Source of the DNA: Buddleja alternifolia
Taxonomy: Eukaryota; Streptophyta; Magnoliopsida; Lamiales; Scrophulariaceae
Direction: 5' to 3'
Assembly (NCBI GenBank): GCA_019426215.1
Contig: CM033394.1
Coordinates: forward strand, 48,668,423-48,732,422
DNA: 64,000 nt
Part shown: positions 1 through 11,404 of the stretch, piece after piece
Layout: each line of letters opens with the position of its first letter
Position numbering within the stretch: position 1 is the first letter of the stretch
The notes under the pieces: generated by a model
Told to the model about the DNA's origin: nothing
The model's database searches: none
The model's input: only the letters and a program-made list of their open reading frames with translations
Program-made: the position numbers and the translations under genes

Positions 1-2015
1 GCACCTCGAGACGTTCCTGTTTTTAAGGAAAAATTGTGAAATTTAGATCGAAAGGGATTAGGAAAAATGGTGTTAATGAATAGAGAAGAAACTGACGTTC
101 GTCTTTCTTGAACCGTCATAGAGTGGCTTTTGATCTTCTCGTGAACGAATTATCGCCCTGAGTACTCTCATGTTGTCAATGTGAGATGTTTCCATAAGTT
201 TCTTGAATGCGGTGTATGCATCTTCCGACTTCTTCCTCTCTACAAAAAGGAAAAAAAATCGTTTTTACAAGACGATCGTGTGTTTTTGGTGTGCCGATTT
301 CATGGAATAATTGAATGAGATTGTGACTCACCAATTAAATCCTTACAAATCATCAGTTGATTTTGTAGGTGCTCCATTATGACTGAGAGCTTATGAGCCA
401 GACTTGATATCTCCCAGGACTCAATAGTTGAGTTGATATACCTGATAAACATCAAAAGTATTATCATTCATTGGGTGTGATTATACTGGGATTCAAAATC
501 TCGAGAACTTCTGATATTGACCAACGACAGTTACTCATAAGATCTCTGGAACTCTAACCCTGACACAATTATAACCATTTAGTGGATCATACGTCACTTT
601 CAATTATAACAGACAACAGATCACTCTGTCATGTCCTATTTCACCTTCTTGCTATTTTAATCATGAATGCAATTCGACAACTCAATTGTCGTGTTCATAG
701 ATTTTATCAACCCGAAGTATAAGATATTCAATGAGAAGGAAAATACGTACTCGTGACCGCTTCCAGCAAGATTGAGAAATGTGGATGCACAAGCCAAAAG
801 ACTTCTTATGACCCAATAAACAGCTAAGGGAATGTGAGCCGTTGCAGTTGTAATTTCTGGTGATTCACTGCTAATATACGTAGAAGGGAGCTCCTTAAAC
901 TCGACAATGCAATGAGTTACCTTTACAACTGCATTCAAGAGGTCGAGGACGGCCTCAAACTGCCTTCCTAAATGACCCGAATGAGCCATTCTGTCAGCGA
1001 GATCCTTGAGCATTGCAATGTTCTTCGCTAGTGGATTCTTTGTATGGAGCTGCTCGACTAGCCAAAACTCTCCGTAGTTGATGGCAAAAGCGGCAAAGGT
1101 AATGACAACTTTGGCATCCCACGAGTAGTTTGACAGTGATTTAAGGAGGTCCATGGTTACAGAATGGGATTCTCCCCCAACAGAACAGTTTGAGATTATC
1201 TGTTAATCATTGAAAAAAGTTATGATAACGAGTAAGTAATATCAAGATGAAATTTCGTTTTAAGAGACTTTGGATATTCTACTCTGATTTGACTGACATT
1301 TTATAATGTATTTCATATTACAAATGTATGCCGAGTGAACAATTTACATGCATTACGTGCATATATGATATGAAATACAAGATAAAACATCAAATTAAAA
1401 CACATTATTCGAATTGGAACGAGGGATTCACATGGACATTGTAAATATATATACCTCACAAGAAATCTTGTTGATGGGAAAGGCCAGGAATTTAACAATC
1501 TCCGAATCATGTTCAAATCCGTGGAGGATTTTGTGATCCAGTGTATCTAACTTGGCATGAATTGGAGCTCCCTGAATTTAAAACATGCAAAACAAATTCA
1601 ACTATATGAAAATTAAATACTTATACTTAAAACTATATGATTAATGAAATTTGAAGAATCATACAAGAGTAGTAGTGTGACTAGTTTCAGCAGTCGTCGG
1701 CCTAGCAAAACGCATGATATCCTCAACAATAGAAAGAACTGGCTTCACGTCGAGCTCTTCGATATCAGGGGCATGAGTGGCCACAATGTGTTTTGTGAGG
1801 GCGTTATCGTCCGAGGAGAAAAAAAAGCGGCCCTGATCGTGTCTGGCCATCTGACGGCCCCTAGTTGTTACTGGCGGGAAGGCTTTGACAGGGGTGTGAT
1901 CGGGTTCATGGCGCGGGCTTAAACTGTGATCAGCTCCTAGAGCTTTAGTTAGTAGTTCCTTTTGGGTGGTCAAGGGCAGAGCCTTGGTTGCTGGAACCGC
2001 GTCTCGGCTCGCCAT
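1..2015 (-). CDS. SEO: SEO gene A, 5' part (sieve element occlusion protein), cut by window edge
   Basis: Five complete exons and the first bases of a sixth are visible on the minus strand: exon 1 1665-2015, exon 2 1455-1571, exon 3 751-1199, exon 4 332-441, exon 5 97-239, exon 6 from 16 leftwards out of the window. All introns are GT-AG and the frame is kept throughout. The start MASRDAVPATKALPL and the exon 3 segment beginning MDLLKSLSNYSWDAK match the N-terminal domain of SEO proteins, the phloem P-proteins that form filaments in sieve elements. Over 1-2098 it matches gene B with a single base difference, which changes Tyr to Phe in exon 2 (HGFEHD here, HGYEHD in B). The thioredoxin-like and C-terminal domains lie outside the window, so its integrity is unknown. 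Confidence 0.88.
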
Positions 2016-3125
2016 TGAAGAGGATGCAAGAAGAGGTTTCTTGAAGTGGTTTTGTTTTGCTAGAGGGACAGATTTGTTGTGTAAATTCGGTGTTTTAAGT
2101 CGAGCTTTAAATAGATACCAATTAGCACAAATAGAAGAAAGGGGGATGGAAACACTAAACTTAGGGTGGAATAAAGTTGTACGTTGCTTCCATTGTGGTC
2201 TTATGTCTGATGGGGGTTTGGAATTGAGTTTCTATTAGCAAATTCCTCCACCATTTTCAAGAGTTTGGTATTCTTACAACTTTTTTTTATTCATGTTGTC
2301 TATTACCATTGTCGTGATTCATGTTTTTTGATGTCTTTCAGCTCTTGGTACATCATTCTAGCTAGACAAAAAAACATCAGTCTTGGATAAGAAATGAAGA
2401 TGTGAAAGTTTGAAATTTGTGATGTCTATTACCAAATTATTCGATACCTGGGTCGAGATCGGTCGTTAGAAACTCGTTCGAACTCGATTTCTTTACATAA
2501 GAAACGAATTTGAATATCTTTTTGTGTTTGATAAGTTGTAAAGATCGGCCCATGCTATACTTGAATAGTACAAAATGATAAAATATGTGCAGAAAATCAT
2601 GTGACTCGAACTCAATACGTGTTTGGTTCAATTAGATCTCATTTCTATTGCCAATCAAATCGAGCTCAAGAATAAATATTAAAACTCATTTATAATTCAA
2701 CAATCTTGAACAACTCTTTGTTTGACTTGACTTGATTTGTCTACAAGCCTAATCATGTAAAATGCACAAATATGTGATAATTGTATACATGACATGATGG
2801 CCAGGATGCAGAGGTGGGAAATTGTGATGTAGAGAAAAAATTAAAAATTCTAATTATCCATATATACACTTAACACATCTGCATGTACAACAAAAAGTGT
2901 TAAACTATTGTATAACATAAAAATTGAATTGGAATTTGAAAGATATTCACGGAAAATTATTGTTTGAAGCAGATTTTGTCATGCTCAGCTAACCTGATGG
3001 CAAATGTTACAACACTTCGTTTGTGGTCATTATCTTAGTATATGCATGAATCAAATGTTTTGTGTAATATCCACTTTGTTATGTAATTAGTTTTGATTCT
3101 ACCAAACTCGATGTAGGAATAAATA
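2016..3125. other. Upstream region of gene A, no gene seen
   Basis: AT-rich intergenic DNA, collinear with the region upstream of gene B (30035-31140) with scattered substitutions and small indels. No convincing coding region or RNA gene was seen. It presumably contains the gene A promoter. Confidence 0.6.
2106..2113 (-). promoter_or_regulatory. TATA-like box of SEO gene A
   Basis: On the minus strand this reads TATTTAAA, 91 bases upstream of the gene A ATG. Genes B and C have TATTTATA at exactly the same distance. The site lies just beyond the end of the A/B near-identity tract, so gene A keeps its own promoter version. Confidence 0.35.
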
Positions 3126-3335
3126 CAAAACATTACGTGAGACTTGGGTTATTTGATTAGTTCCATAGGATCTTGAAAGTCCCAAAAAAAAAAAACAAAC
3201 ACATTATTCCATCAATTATTACCACAAATAGTTCTTGTCCCGAGTAGTTGATACTGTTTTTAGCAGGAAAAAAAGTAAAAGAAAAGTAGCTGATACCGTA
3301 AAAGCTCTTTCTGATCATATTAACTAATTGTTTTT
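3126..3335 (+). repeat. Direct repeat copy 1 (~205 bp)
   Basis: This segment, from 'gagacttgggtta' to 'catattaactaatt', recurs at 5152-5355 in the same orientation. It occurs only once in the other spacer (32574-32772), immediately right of a MULE. The extra copy in this spacer is therefore a local duplication or rearrangement that also removed the left half of the MULE. Confidence 0.7.
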
Positions 3336-3340
3336 AAATT

Positions 3341-4578
3341 GGGGAAAATTTCAATTTTCGTCCCTCATTTATACGCCAATTTCGATTTTGGTCCCTAGAT
3401 TTCGCACTCATCTAATTGACCTCTAAGTTATCTCAATTTCATCAATTTTGGTCCCTACATCAACTTCTCCGTCCAATAGTTAACGGAGGGCCAATTTTCC
3501 CTCCAAAACTCACGATTTGGTGCCAAAAACTCGAATTTTAGTTTCTTCTTTTTTAATATAAGATATTACCCCCAAAATCCCATCTTCTCCAATTCAAGAG
3601 CATCCTAAATATAAAAAATGAGCTACTCATTATCTTCAAATTCAAATTCTCATTCCTCTTTCAATAATTCATGGGCTCATTTTTCTTCACTTCTGGTTTT
3701 TATAGCATTTCAATTCATTGTTATGTCAAAACTTATCGTTTGGTGTACGACTGATTTAGGAGATGTGAGATAGTGTTGGTGGATTTAAATATTTATAATG
3801 TGCTGATTAATGTGATGTTTGATGCATTTAGCTCAGGAAGTACTTGATTGAGAGTAAAATGTGAATCATGGTAATGCGTCGTGTTTATCTCCTGTGTTTT
3901 TCGATAACATCCTTATTTAGTGTTGCTGTGTTATTTGTATTCAGAAGTTGAAGCTGAAGCTAAAGCCAAAGAATGACCACCTAAATATTGCACACCCAAT
4001 GCAATATTTAGAGGATATTTTTTGGAGATAGAGAATTTTTTATGCATATCAGTTGCAAAATTTCACTAAACTGATCGATACATTACATAATTACGCAACT
4101 CACCTTGTGTTGTTGGTTATCTATGTTATCAGAACTTGTTACGCAATTAATGTGATTTTTGTTCAGCGCACCGAGGTACTTCTGGGTTACTTGCTTTTTA
4201 CAAAGTTTCCATGGCATATATGTTTGCCCTTTCACTTTTTCAAGTAGGAGTGAGTTCATAGAATCAATTGCTAATTGACCTTTTTCATTTTATTCCCATT
4301 AACTGTGTTTAGGGTGTTCTTGTGTTGGAGAAGATGGGATCTTTCGGGGGTAAAATCTGATATTAAAGAAAAAGAAACTGAAAATTCGAGTTTTTGGTGC
4401 CAAAATCGTGAATTTTGGAGGGGAAATTGGCCCTCCATTAACTATTGGACGGAGGAGTTGATGGAGGGACCAAAATTGATGAAATCAAGATAACTTATGG
4501 GTCAATTAGATGATTGCAAAATCTGGGGTACCAAAATCGAAATTAGTGTATAAGTGAGGGACGAAAATTGAAATTTTT
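3341..4578. mobile_element. Long-TIR DNA element (MULE/foldback type)
   Basis: The ends form a long imperfect inverted repeat of about 270 bp: 3345-3615 pairs with about 4307-4577 (for example TTTCAATTTTCGTCCCTCA on the left against TGAGGGACGAAAATTGAAA on the right). It is absent from the paralogous spacer. The interior has no transposase-like frame, so it is non-autonomous. No clean target duplication was found, so the exact ends are uncertain by a few bases. Confidence 0.65.
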
Positions 4579-5138
4579 GTAAGAATAAATTATATTTTTA
4601 TCATACATTTATGTACGTTAAAATTAATTTAATTTTATATGTATTCTCCGATGAATGTGATGATATACATAAATCTATGGATAAATAAAAATTTGTTTAC
4701 ATAAAATTTTGCACTTCAATATAATAAATAAAAGAGGTCTTGATTGATTTCAAAATTAACTATTTTTTTGCTAGCAAAATCCACCCAAAAGCATTGTCTC
4801 TATTATTCTCTATGTAACCAAAGCAACCCACATTATTAACTAACAATAATAATGATTCAAGGGTAACAATAAAAATATTTTAATGATCTAACCAATATGA
4901 ACTTAAAAAAACATAATTTTAGAAATAATTTGTAATTATGAGATAACTTGAATTATTGAAATCAATATATATACCATGAAGTTCGTACATAACAGTATTT
5001 TGGTGAAAAATATTCCACTTTATTCAACCGAAAAATGGGGGTAAACTGCAACACTTATCAAAGGTGAAGATGTCTGATGCGCATTTTGATAGGTTCGGGA
5101 CAAAATGCACTTACCCGGGAAGTGCCTTCATTTATCCC
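4579..5138. mobile_element. Right-hand remnant of a MULE shared with the other spacer
   Basis: Collinear with the interior and right terminus of the complete MULE at 31185-32558 and ends in the same TTTATCCC terminus, followed by the same TTTTAGAAA flank (5139-5147). The left terminus is missing here. The insertion therefore predates the tandem duplication and was later broken in this spacer. Confidence 0.65.
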
Positions 5139-5151
5139 TTTTAGAAATGCT

Positions 5152-5355
5152 TCTTTACATGAGACTTGGGTTATTTTAATAGTTCTATAGGGTCTTGAAA
5201 GTGTTGTCCGAAAAAAAAGAGCACATTATTGTATCAATTATTACCACAAATAGATCTTGTCTTGAGTAGTTGATACTGTTTTTAGTAGGAAAAAAAATAA
5301 TAAAAAAAAGTAGTTAATATCGTAGAGGCTCTTTCTAATCATATATTAACTAATA
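5152..5355 (+). repeat. Direct repeat copy 2 (~205 bp)
   Basis: Second copy of 3126-3335. It is in the ancestral position, because it adjoins the MULE right end exactly as 32574-32772 does in the other spacer. Confidence 0.7.
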
Positions 5356-5738
5356 GTTTATTAATTGCATATATTTATTAAGTTTTAATATTTATTATTA
5401 TAATATTTGGGTTAATCCTAGAAAGAGATCTTTTCTTTAGTTTGTTTATATCTAAAATGTATGCACTCTGTTAATTTTTATATTACTAGTATTGTGTGTT
5501 GCACATGGATACTCGCTTATTTCTTTTAATTATCTTTTACTTGCTGTAATGACCTAGTTTTGTTATCTTGTTTTCTTGGATAAGATAACACAATATAATT
5601 TCTTGATTGATTGTGGTTCTTTGACCTTCACGAATCATGGATTAGTGTAATGTAGTTATAGGAAGATTTTGTTGGACAATTATGTCAATGTCCATGTAAT
5701 TATTGTGGTTTGTTGACGTTCATGAATCATGGATTAGA
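5356..5738. other. Ancestral spacer DNA containing the empty site of Copia element 2
   Basis: AT-rich, no gene seen. The string AGAGATCTTTTC near 5423-5434 is the uninterrupted version of the site where the Copia element at 32850-46714 inserted (target GATCT). Confidence 0.75.
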
Positions 5739-6083
5739 GTAGGGGTGTAAATGAGCCGAGCTCGACTCGAGCTTGGTGATTTTTTCAGCTCGAGCCTTAC
5801 TAAACGAGCCCGCGCTCAAGCTCGCGAGCCTGGTCTCAATTTTGTTTATATTTTGAGTTTCTTTGTTATTTTTATCAATATAATTAATAATATAAACTAT
5901 TATATTTTAAAATATAATATATTATTAATAATATAAAATATGAATGTTAAAAATACAAATGCTCGCGAACCGAATCTCGAGCTTCGAACAGAGAAAATCT
6001 AGCTCGAGCTCGAGCTCGAGTGGAGCTCGTTTCGAACAGGCTCACGAGGCTCGCGAGCCTGCTCGGCTCAAGTTACACCCCTA
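5739..6083. mobile_element. hAT-type MITE, shared copy
   Basis: Termini TAGGGGTGTAA and TTACACCCCTA, with an 8-bp flank GATTAGAG on the left and AATTAAAG on the right. The copy at 47028-47365 has GATTAGAG/GATTAAAG. The arms are rich in CTCGAGCT/GAGCTCG palindromes and the centre is pure AT. It lies at the same position in both spacers, so it inserted before the tandem duplication. Confidence 0.75.
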
Positions 6084-6523
6084 AATTAAAGTATCATTGC
6101 TATAAAAAGATGTTGGTGAAGAATTTTGTTGGACTTTGACAATAATTACAGTTGTTGGGCCCGTTTGAGGGCCCAAATAATTGAATATTAAGAGCCCCAA
6201 TAATTATTAACAACCTTAATAATTGTATATTGTAATAATTGAAAATTTTAAATATATAATAGTTATCAAATAAATTACTGGAGCTCCAATATTAAATAAA
6301 ATTTGTTTGATAAAATTATCGTATAGTGGAATTCCAATAAAAATTTATGGATCTCCAAAATTAACTAATGTTTTTCTATCACAAATTGTTAGATGTCTAA
6401 AACCAAAAGAATATCCCCAATCTTTCTCTATTTTGATCTTCTTTAATGTTGTATTTGCTACTCGTTTGCCCTTGAATTTTGTTGTTTCTTCTCTTGGCAA
6501 ATAAATTTGCTAATGTATCATCA

Positions 6524-7190
6524 TCATAAACATTCAGATACTTTTTTTTTATTTACACTTATAAGTTGCAACTCATCGTTGTTTGCGCCAAAGTTTTCTT
6601 CGTTTCGAACTATTTTTGTAACTTTCTTCTTGTGCCCTTTCATTTGCTCCGTATTTTCAGTATCCTTTTCTTGTTCCATTATTTCTTTGCAATGTTCTTT
6701 AGATTCATTTGTATCTTCATCAATAAGCTGCAACCCATCAATTTTTTTTTCTCAGTTTTGATCTGTTTCTTGATTTATTTTTCTACTTTTGAGTTGCTAG
6801 TGAGGCCTTTCGTCCTCTCCTTTTTGTTATGGTTTGTTGTGCGTAATCTCCAATTGACTCAACTACGGCAAATAATACTCGACTACGAGCTTCTACATTT
6901 TTGTCAAGCTTTGACAACGAATTGTAGTCTTTCTTATCCGGCTTTTCCAAAGCTAAATAGAAGGTAGATGAACTATGATTATGCATATTAATATCATTAG
7001 TTAACTTTTTGAATTTTATTATTTCAATTGTAGTATTATATTAATAGTTATTTGATACCTCTAAAATCGATTCTATGTACTGAGTCATAGGATAACCAAT
7101 ATACATTGCATCTACATCTTCGAACAATGTAATTGTGGCATTGTTGTTGCCATCAGCAAACTTCATGGTTAGTTGATACCTGTAATTGCT
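6524..7190 (-). pseudogene. Degraded RPA-like (OB-fold) gene fragment, 3' part
   Basis: On the minus strand an exon-like block (about 7180-7060) begins after a CAG acceptor, reads YQLTMKFADGNNNATITLFE and ends at a GT donor. This resembles the C-terminal OB fold of replication factor A-like proteins. A second block (about 6986-6524) encodes a Lys/Glu-rich tail broken by frameshifts and stops. The same remnants occur in the other spacer (55830-55985, 55612-55750, 47830-48110). Upstream exons may lie at 21800-22800, beyond the CACTA insertion. The family assignment is tentative; that it is a non-functional fragment is fairly clear. Confidence 0.4.
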
Positions 7191-7562
7191 CTAAATTATA
7201 AATTTTTTTTAAAACTATTATATGAATCTTTTCAATAACCAACAAGTGTTTGGTGTGAGTGTACTACAAAAAATTTCATTTCTAGCAAGGACAGAAGTCG
7301 TTACCATACATGAATATTTTGTCACTAGAACCTTTGGTAACGAAATTCGTCGTTCCCTTTTTTGTCCTGTAAAGCCCAGCGCTAGAAGTTCTTGCGACAA
7401 ACTTTTAAGGTCATTACCAATGTATTCATGACAAAGGTTTATTCCTCACAATATCTTTTGTTCTAGTAACGATTTTCTCATCGCAAAAACTAGTCTATGA
7501 CCTTATAAAAAGAAAGTATTCATTACTAAAAGTGAATTTTATAATTTCTTTAAAATAGCTTT

Positions 7563-9072
7563 TGTTAGGAAATTTCATGTTAGATGTTTTGATGATGACA
7601 AGATAGGATTCATTGTTAGACCCCAAATAAAATGTAAGTTTATGTTTTCTTTAGATCATTGTTTAAGCGTTTGAAAGTTTATAATTTTGTTTAGGCTTGT
7701 AATTTTTATCTTTGTAGATTTTGGACTAAGTCTTAGTAACTGAATCGCTAGTAGAATTTTATGTGAGTCTATTAGAGAAGAAGTTGAAGACCAGCGTCTG
7801 AAGTCAACCAGAGATGAAGATTTGTCCCTTAGCGTCCGTCAAACGCTAAAGGAACCCAGTTCAGGATATATGGATCAAGCGCTCAATCTGTCTCAATCGA
7901 TGGATGAAAGATTCACCTGAAATAAATCCTCAAGTCATGAAGGACTTAAATGCAATCATTCAACGGATATTTATTTCCAACGGGAAATAAATTCAAATGC
8001 ATTAAATGCCTGATAAGAGCATTAAATGTAATAAGCTACTGTGACTTGTGGACAAGCCACCTTTTGACCAGACTGTCAGAAATTTCAGAGTTTTAGCTGC
8101 TCCCGTCCAATCGGATTCAGCGAATTTTCAGGAATGTCAGACTTTAGGTATGATCACGCGCCACGTGAAAGGCACGCCTCTACATATGTCCAACGGACAG
8201 ATCCCAAGAAATTGCCTATAAATACCTTGCTCCTGAAAAACACACACATACAACAACAAGAATATACGAGAAAATTATTGCCAAAAATCTTACGTACATT
8301 CTTTCTGAAAAAGCTTAGAAACCCCATAGCCAAAACCTTTCAAGCGTTTTATCTACATTCCAGACAGTCACAAATATCTCAAACATCTTCCAAAGAAGAA
8401 ATTCTAATTCCAACTGAGATATTCTAAGTTGTTTGATCTTCTCTAAAAAAAACAAACAAACCCTAGTGACAAACCTCAACCTTTCATCTGAGTGAGAAAA
8501 GTTGTTGAAATCTTTCATGCAGTATTTCTGAGTGAGAGAAGCTTGAAGAAGACGATCTTCATTGGTGCTGAAGTTTGTGTGATCAAGGAGCCCAAGATCT
8601 TTTTCATCCATTACTATTTCGTAGAAGTTTCTGTGTGATCCTTTGATAATCATCATAGTAAATTCCTCCAAGTGAAAAAGGAGAAGAAGGACGTAGTTGG
8701 GATTACATCACCTAGTGAACCTTACAAATTATTGTGTCATTTATATTTTATTGTCTTATATTCATCACATTACATTCTTCTGAAAAAGACAAATAAAATT
8801 GCAAAGTGATTAAACTATCTAAAAGAACGCTAAAAATCATTTCCGCTGTGCTAACCCTGATTAAGCGATCTAAGCGTTGCCCTACTTTGGTAAACTGCTG
8901 AAATCACTAAGTCTAAGCTAACTACTCTGAAGCGTCTAACCCAAGCGCTCAGTCTTTCCAAGCGTTCATATTTCTAAAGTGATACGAAAATTTGTGAAGT
9001 CAAAAAAAGACTTCAGGGTCTATTCAATCCCCCCCCCTTCTAGACCCTTTCGTATGCCACTTGGGACCACCA
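7563..9072 (+). repeat. 5' LTR of Copia element 1
   Basis: Starts TGTTAGGAAATTTC and ends ACCACCA two bases before the primer-binding site. About 1,510 bp. The first 569 bp recur at 20107-20675. Near its 3' end it has a hairpin with a C9 run in the loop (9015-9048). Confidence 0.9.
8162..8224 (+). promoter_or_regulatory. LTR promoter of Copia element 1 (CACGTG box and TATA)
   Basis: CACGTG at 8162-8167 and TATAAATA at 8217-8224. The TATA box is at the same relative place as in element 2 (33463-33470). The element's 3' LTR ends upstream of this point, so that copy lacks a promoter. Confidence 0.55.
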
Positions 9073-9074
9073 AG

Positions 9075-9086
9075 TGGTATCAGAGC
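9075..9086 (+). other. Primer-binding site of Copia element 1 (initiator Met tRNA)
   Basis: TGGTATCAGAGC, the usual complement of the 3' end of plant initiator methionine tRNA, two bases after the LTR. Confidence 0.9.
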
Positions 9087-9201
9087 GGTTGAATTAGAAA
9101 CCTAAGCATTTCCGAGCATAACTGCTTGTTCAGATCCATTTTTTTTAATCTAATCGCTTTAATCTTTCTCTCCAAAAAAAAAAATATATATATATCTCAT
9201 T

Positions 9202-11391
9202 ATGGCTTTCAACAAAATGCCTAAGTTGGTAGAGTCAAATTATGATTCTTGGAAACTTAGACCATTCGCTTACTTGTGCTCATGCGATAGTGAAATGTGT
9301 GATGTAATTACAGGTGGTCCCATTCAGATTATGAAAGTTGCAACTCGAGCCCCTGAAGCAACCGAGGCTACTCCAGATGGGTATGTCGAGAAACCTAAGT
9401 TAGAATGGACGCCTGAGGATCGAAAAAGAGCAAATCTAGATAATGTTGGACGAAGTGCACTCTACTCAGCATTGTTCAACAAGATCAAGCAATGTAAGAC
9501 TTCCAAAGAAATATAGGATAAGCTGGCTATAGTGTGTGAAGGATCAACACAAATGAAGGAGAATAAACTTTCCATAGCCATGCAAAGATTTGAGCATTTC
9601 AAGATGCAGCCCAATGAGACGCTAGAACAATTGGACGCAAGGTTTACTTTGCTCGGTACAGAGTTAGCGTCATTAGACAAGGAATTGACCAACAAGGAAA
9701 TGGTCAACAAAATTTTCAGAAGTCTTCCAAGCAAATATCTAATCAAGACTGTTGCTATGAGAGATTCACAGACATTGGAGACTCTTACTCCAGAGCATGT
9801 CTTTTCAGAATTAAAGGCATTAGAGTTCGAATTGGGTGAAGTCAGCGACATATCGACTTCAGGGACTGAATCAGGAGCTTTGATCGCTGCAACCAAAAGC
9901 AAGGGTAAAGCAGTCAGTGAGGTTATATCCTCGGAATCAAATGAAGAAAAGGAAATGGCTTTATTGGTCAAGAAATTTAAAAAATTTCTAAGATATGAAA
10001 AGAGAAATCCTATCGGACAAACGTCATTTCAAACTCCTCCTCCTGCTCCAGCGCCTCAGTATCAAGCGCCAGTATACTCTGCACCTCAACCAGTAGCACC
10101 AGTTTCATACCAAGCGCCTCCGTCCCCTACTCAAAATCTCTCAGCGCCAGTAGTCTCAAAGCGATTATCCACTGAACAGAAAATGAAAACTAATTTGTGT
10201 TATAATTGCAGAAAACCAGGGCACTACCAGGTGAATTGCCCTTATCCAAATGTGTCAAAGCCCTCAAGGCAAGACTATGCGGATAGAAACCAATTCAGGA
10301 GCAACCTTCGCCAACAGGGATTGCTAGCGGAATCTGAACCATTCTTCGCACCTGAAGAGGACTTGGAATCATCAAATGAAAGTAGTGATGATGAGCCTAC
10401 TAGCGACTCAGCGTTGATTTGTCTTATGGCAAGAGATGATGAAGCGACTGACGATTCGCTACCAGAGGTAACCAATAAATTATCAATTCCTCTTTCTTAT
10501 GATGAATTACTTGACAAAGTCAAAGAATACTACAATGAATGTCAAGAAGCTACCAAAATATATCAAAATGATCTCGATATTATCTCATCACTCACAAGAG
10601 ATAAAGTGACACTCAGAGCAGAGTTGCGAATTCAGCAACAGTGCATTGAAAAGAACCAATCACTTGAGAGTGAAGTTATTCAATTGAAAAATGATCTTGA
10701 TATCATAGTCAAAAGAAAAGATGATCTGATCGCTAGACTTGCCAAATCAGAGCAGCTCGTCTCATCATTATCAAAAGCTTCTAGAAACTTGGATAATGTG
10801 ACTGAGGTAACTAGATTATTTGATGAAAAGACCGGTTTAGGATGCAATAAATACGGTAAACAACCAAATAAACCTAATGTTACGGCAAACAACAAAGGAA
10901 AGGGTGTTCACTTTGTTGAAAAAAGTTCACTACGTCAAACGCTGAATGAACCAAGCGACAAAGGTATGAAGCCAAATGAGAAAGCCAAAGCTGACTCAGG
11001 CAAGGGAAAGACAAAGGCAAATGATTCACAAAGGAAGATTCATCCAAACGCTCAAAAGGCTAAGGAAAAATCTAACCACAAGCGCTAAGCGTCCAGCACC
11101 AAAAGTGCAACCCAAGCCAGCGCCAAGGAAATACCAGCGTCAATATCCGAGACGGTCAAGGTCATATTATCAATACTATGATGATTATGACTATGACTAT
11201 GATTATGACTACTATTATAATCGAGGGTATTATACACACCCAAAAAGCACACACAACACGATGTGAAACCCAAAAAGGCCAGTATTCCCACAGTAAAGAC
11301 TAGGCAAATATGGGTTCCTAAAGTTTTAATTCAAACTAAAGTTACTAACACTGAAGGACCCAAAACAACATGGGTACCTAAGAAGAATTAG
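9202..11391 (+). pseudogene. gag of Copia element 1, broken
   Basis: Capsid/nucleocapsid polyprotein of the Copia UBN2 type starting MAFNKMPKLVESNYDSW, with a CCHC zinc knuckle CYNCRKPGHYQVNC near 10197-10240 and a Tyr/Asp-rich tail near 11160-11235. Compared with element 2 it lacks 18 bases near 9470. A Trp codon has become TAG at 9514-9516, an 11-base deletion near 11075 shifts the frame, and a further shift occurs near 11245. The last codons end in a TAG at 11389-11391. It cannot make a full gag. Confidence 0.85.
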
Positions 11392-11404
11392 AACTATCCT
11401 TTAA

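Noticed and set aside
1644..1922. 92-codon plus-strand frame, repeated at 29663-29941
   Set aside because: Antisense to SEO exon 1. It is retained only because the underlying exon is conserved.
1..2098. Treating genes A and B identity purely as an assembly duplication
   Set aside because: Not excluded, but the flanking spacers have different private insertions and the upstream sequences differ, so two physical copies are more likely. Kept as the alternative explanation.
6566..6967. 133-codon hydrophobic-looking plus-strand frame
   Set aside because: Arises from the complement of a Lys/Glu-rich pseudogene tail; no domain and no conservation as a frame in the other spacer.
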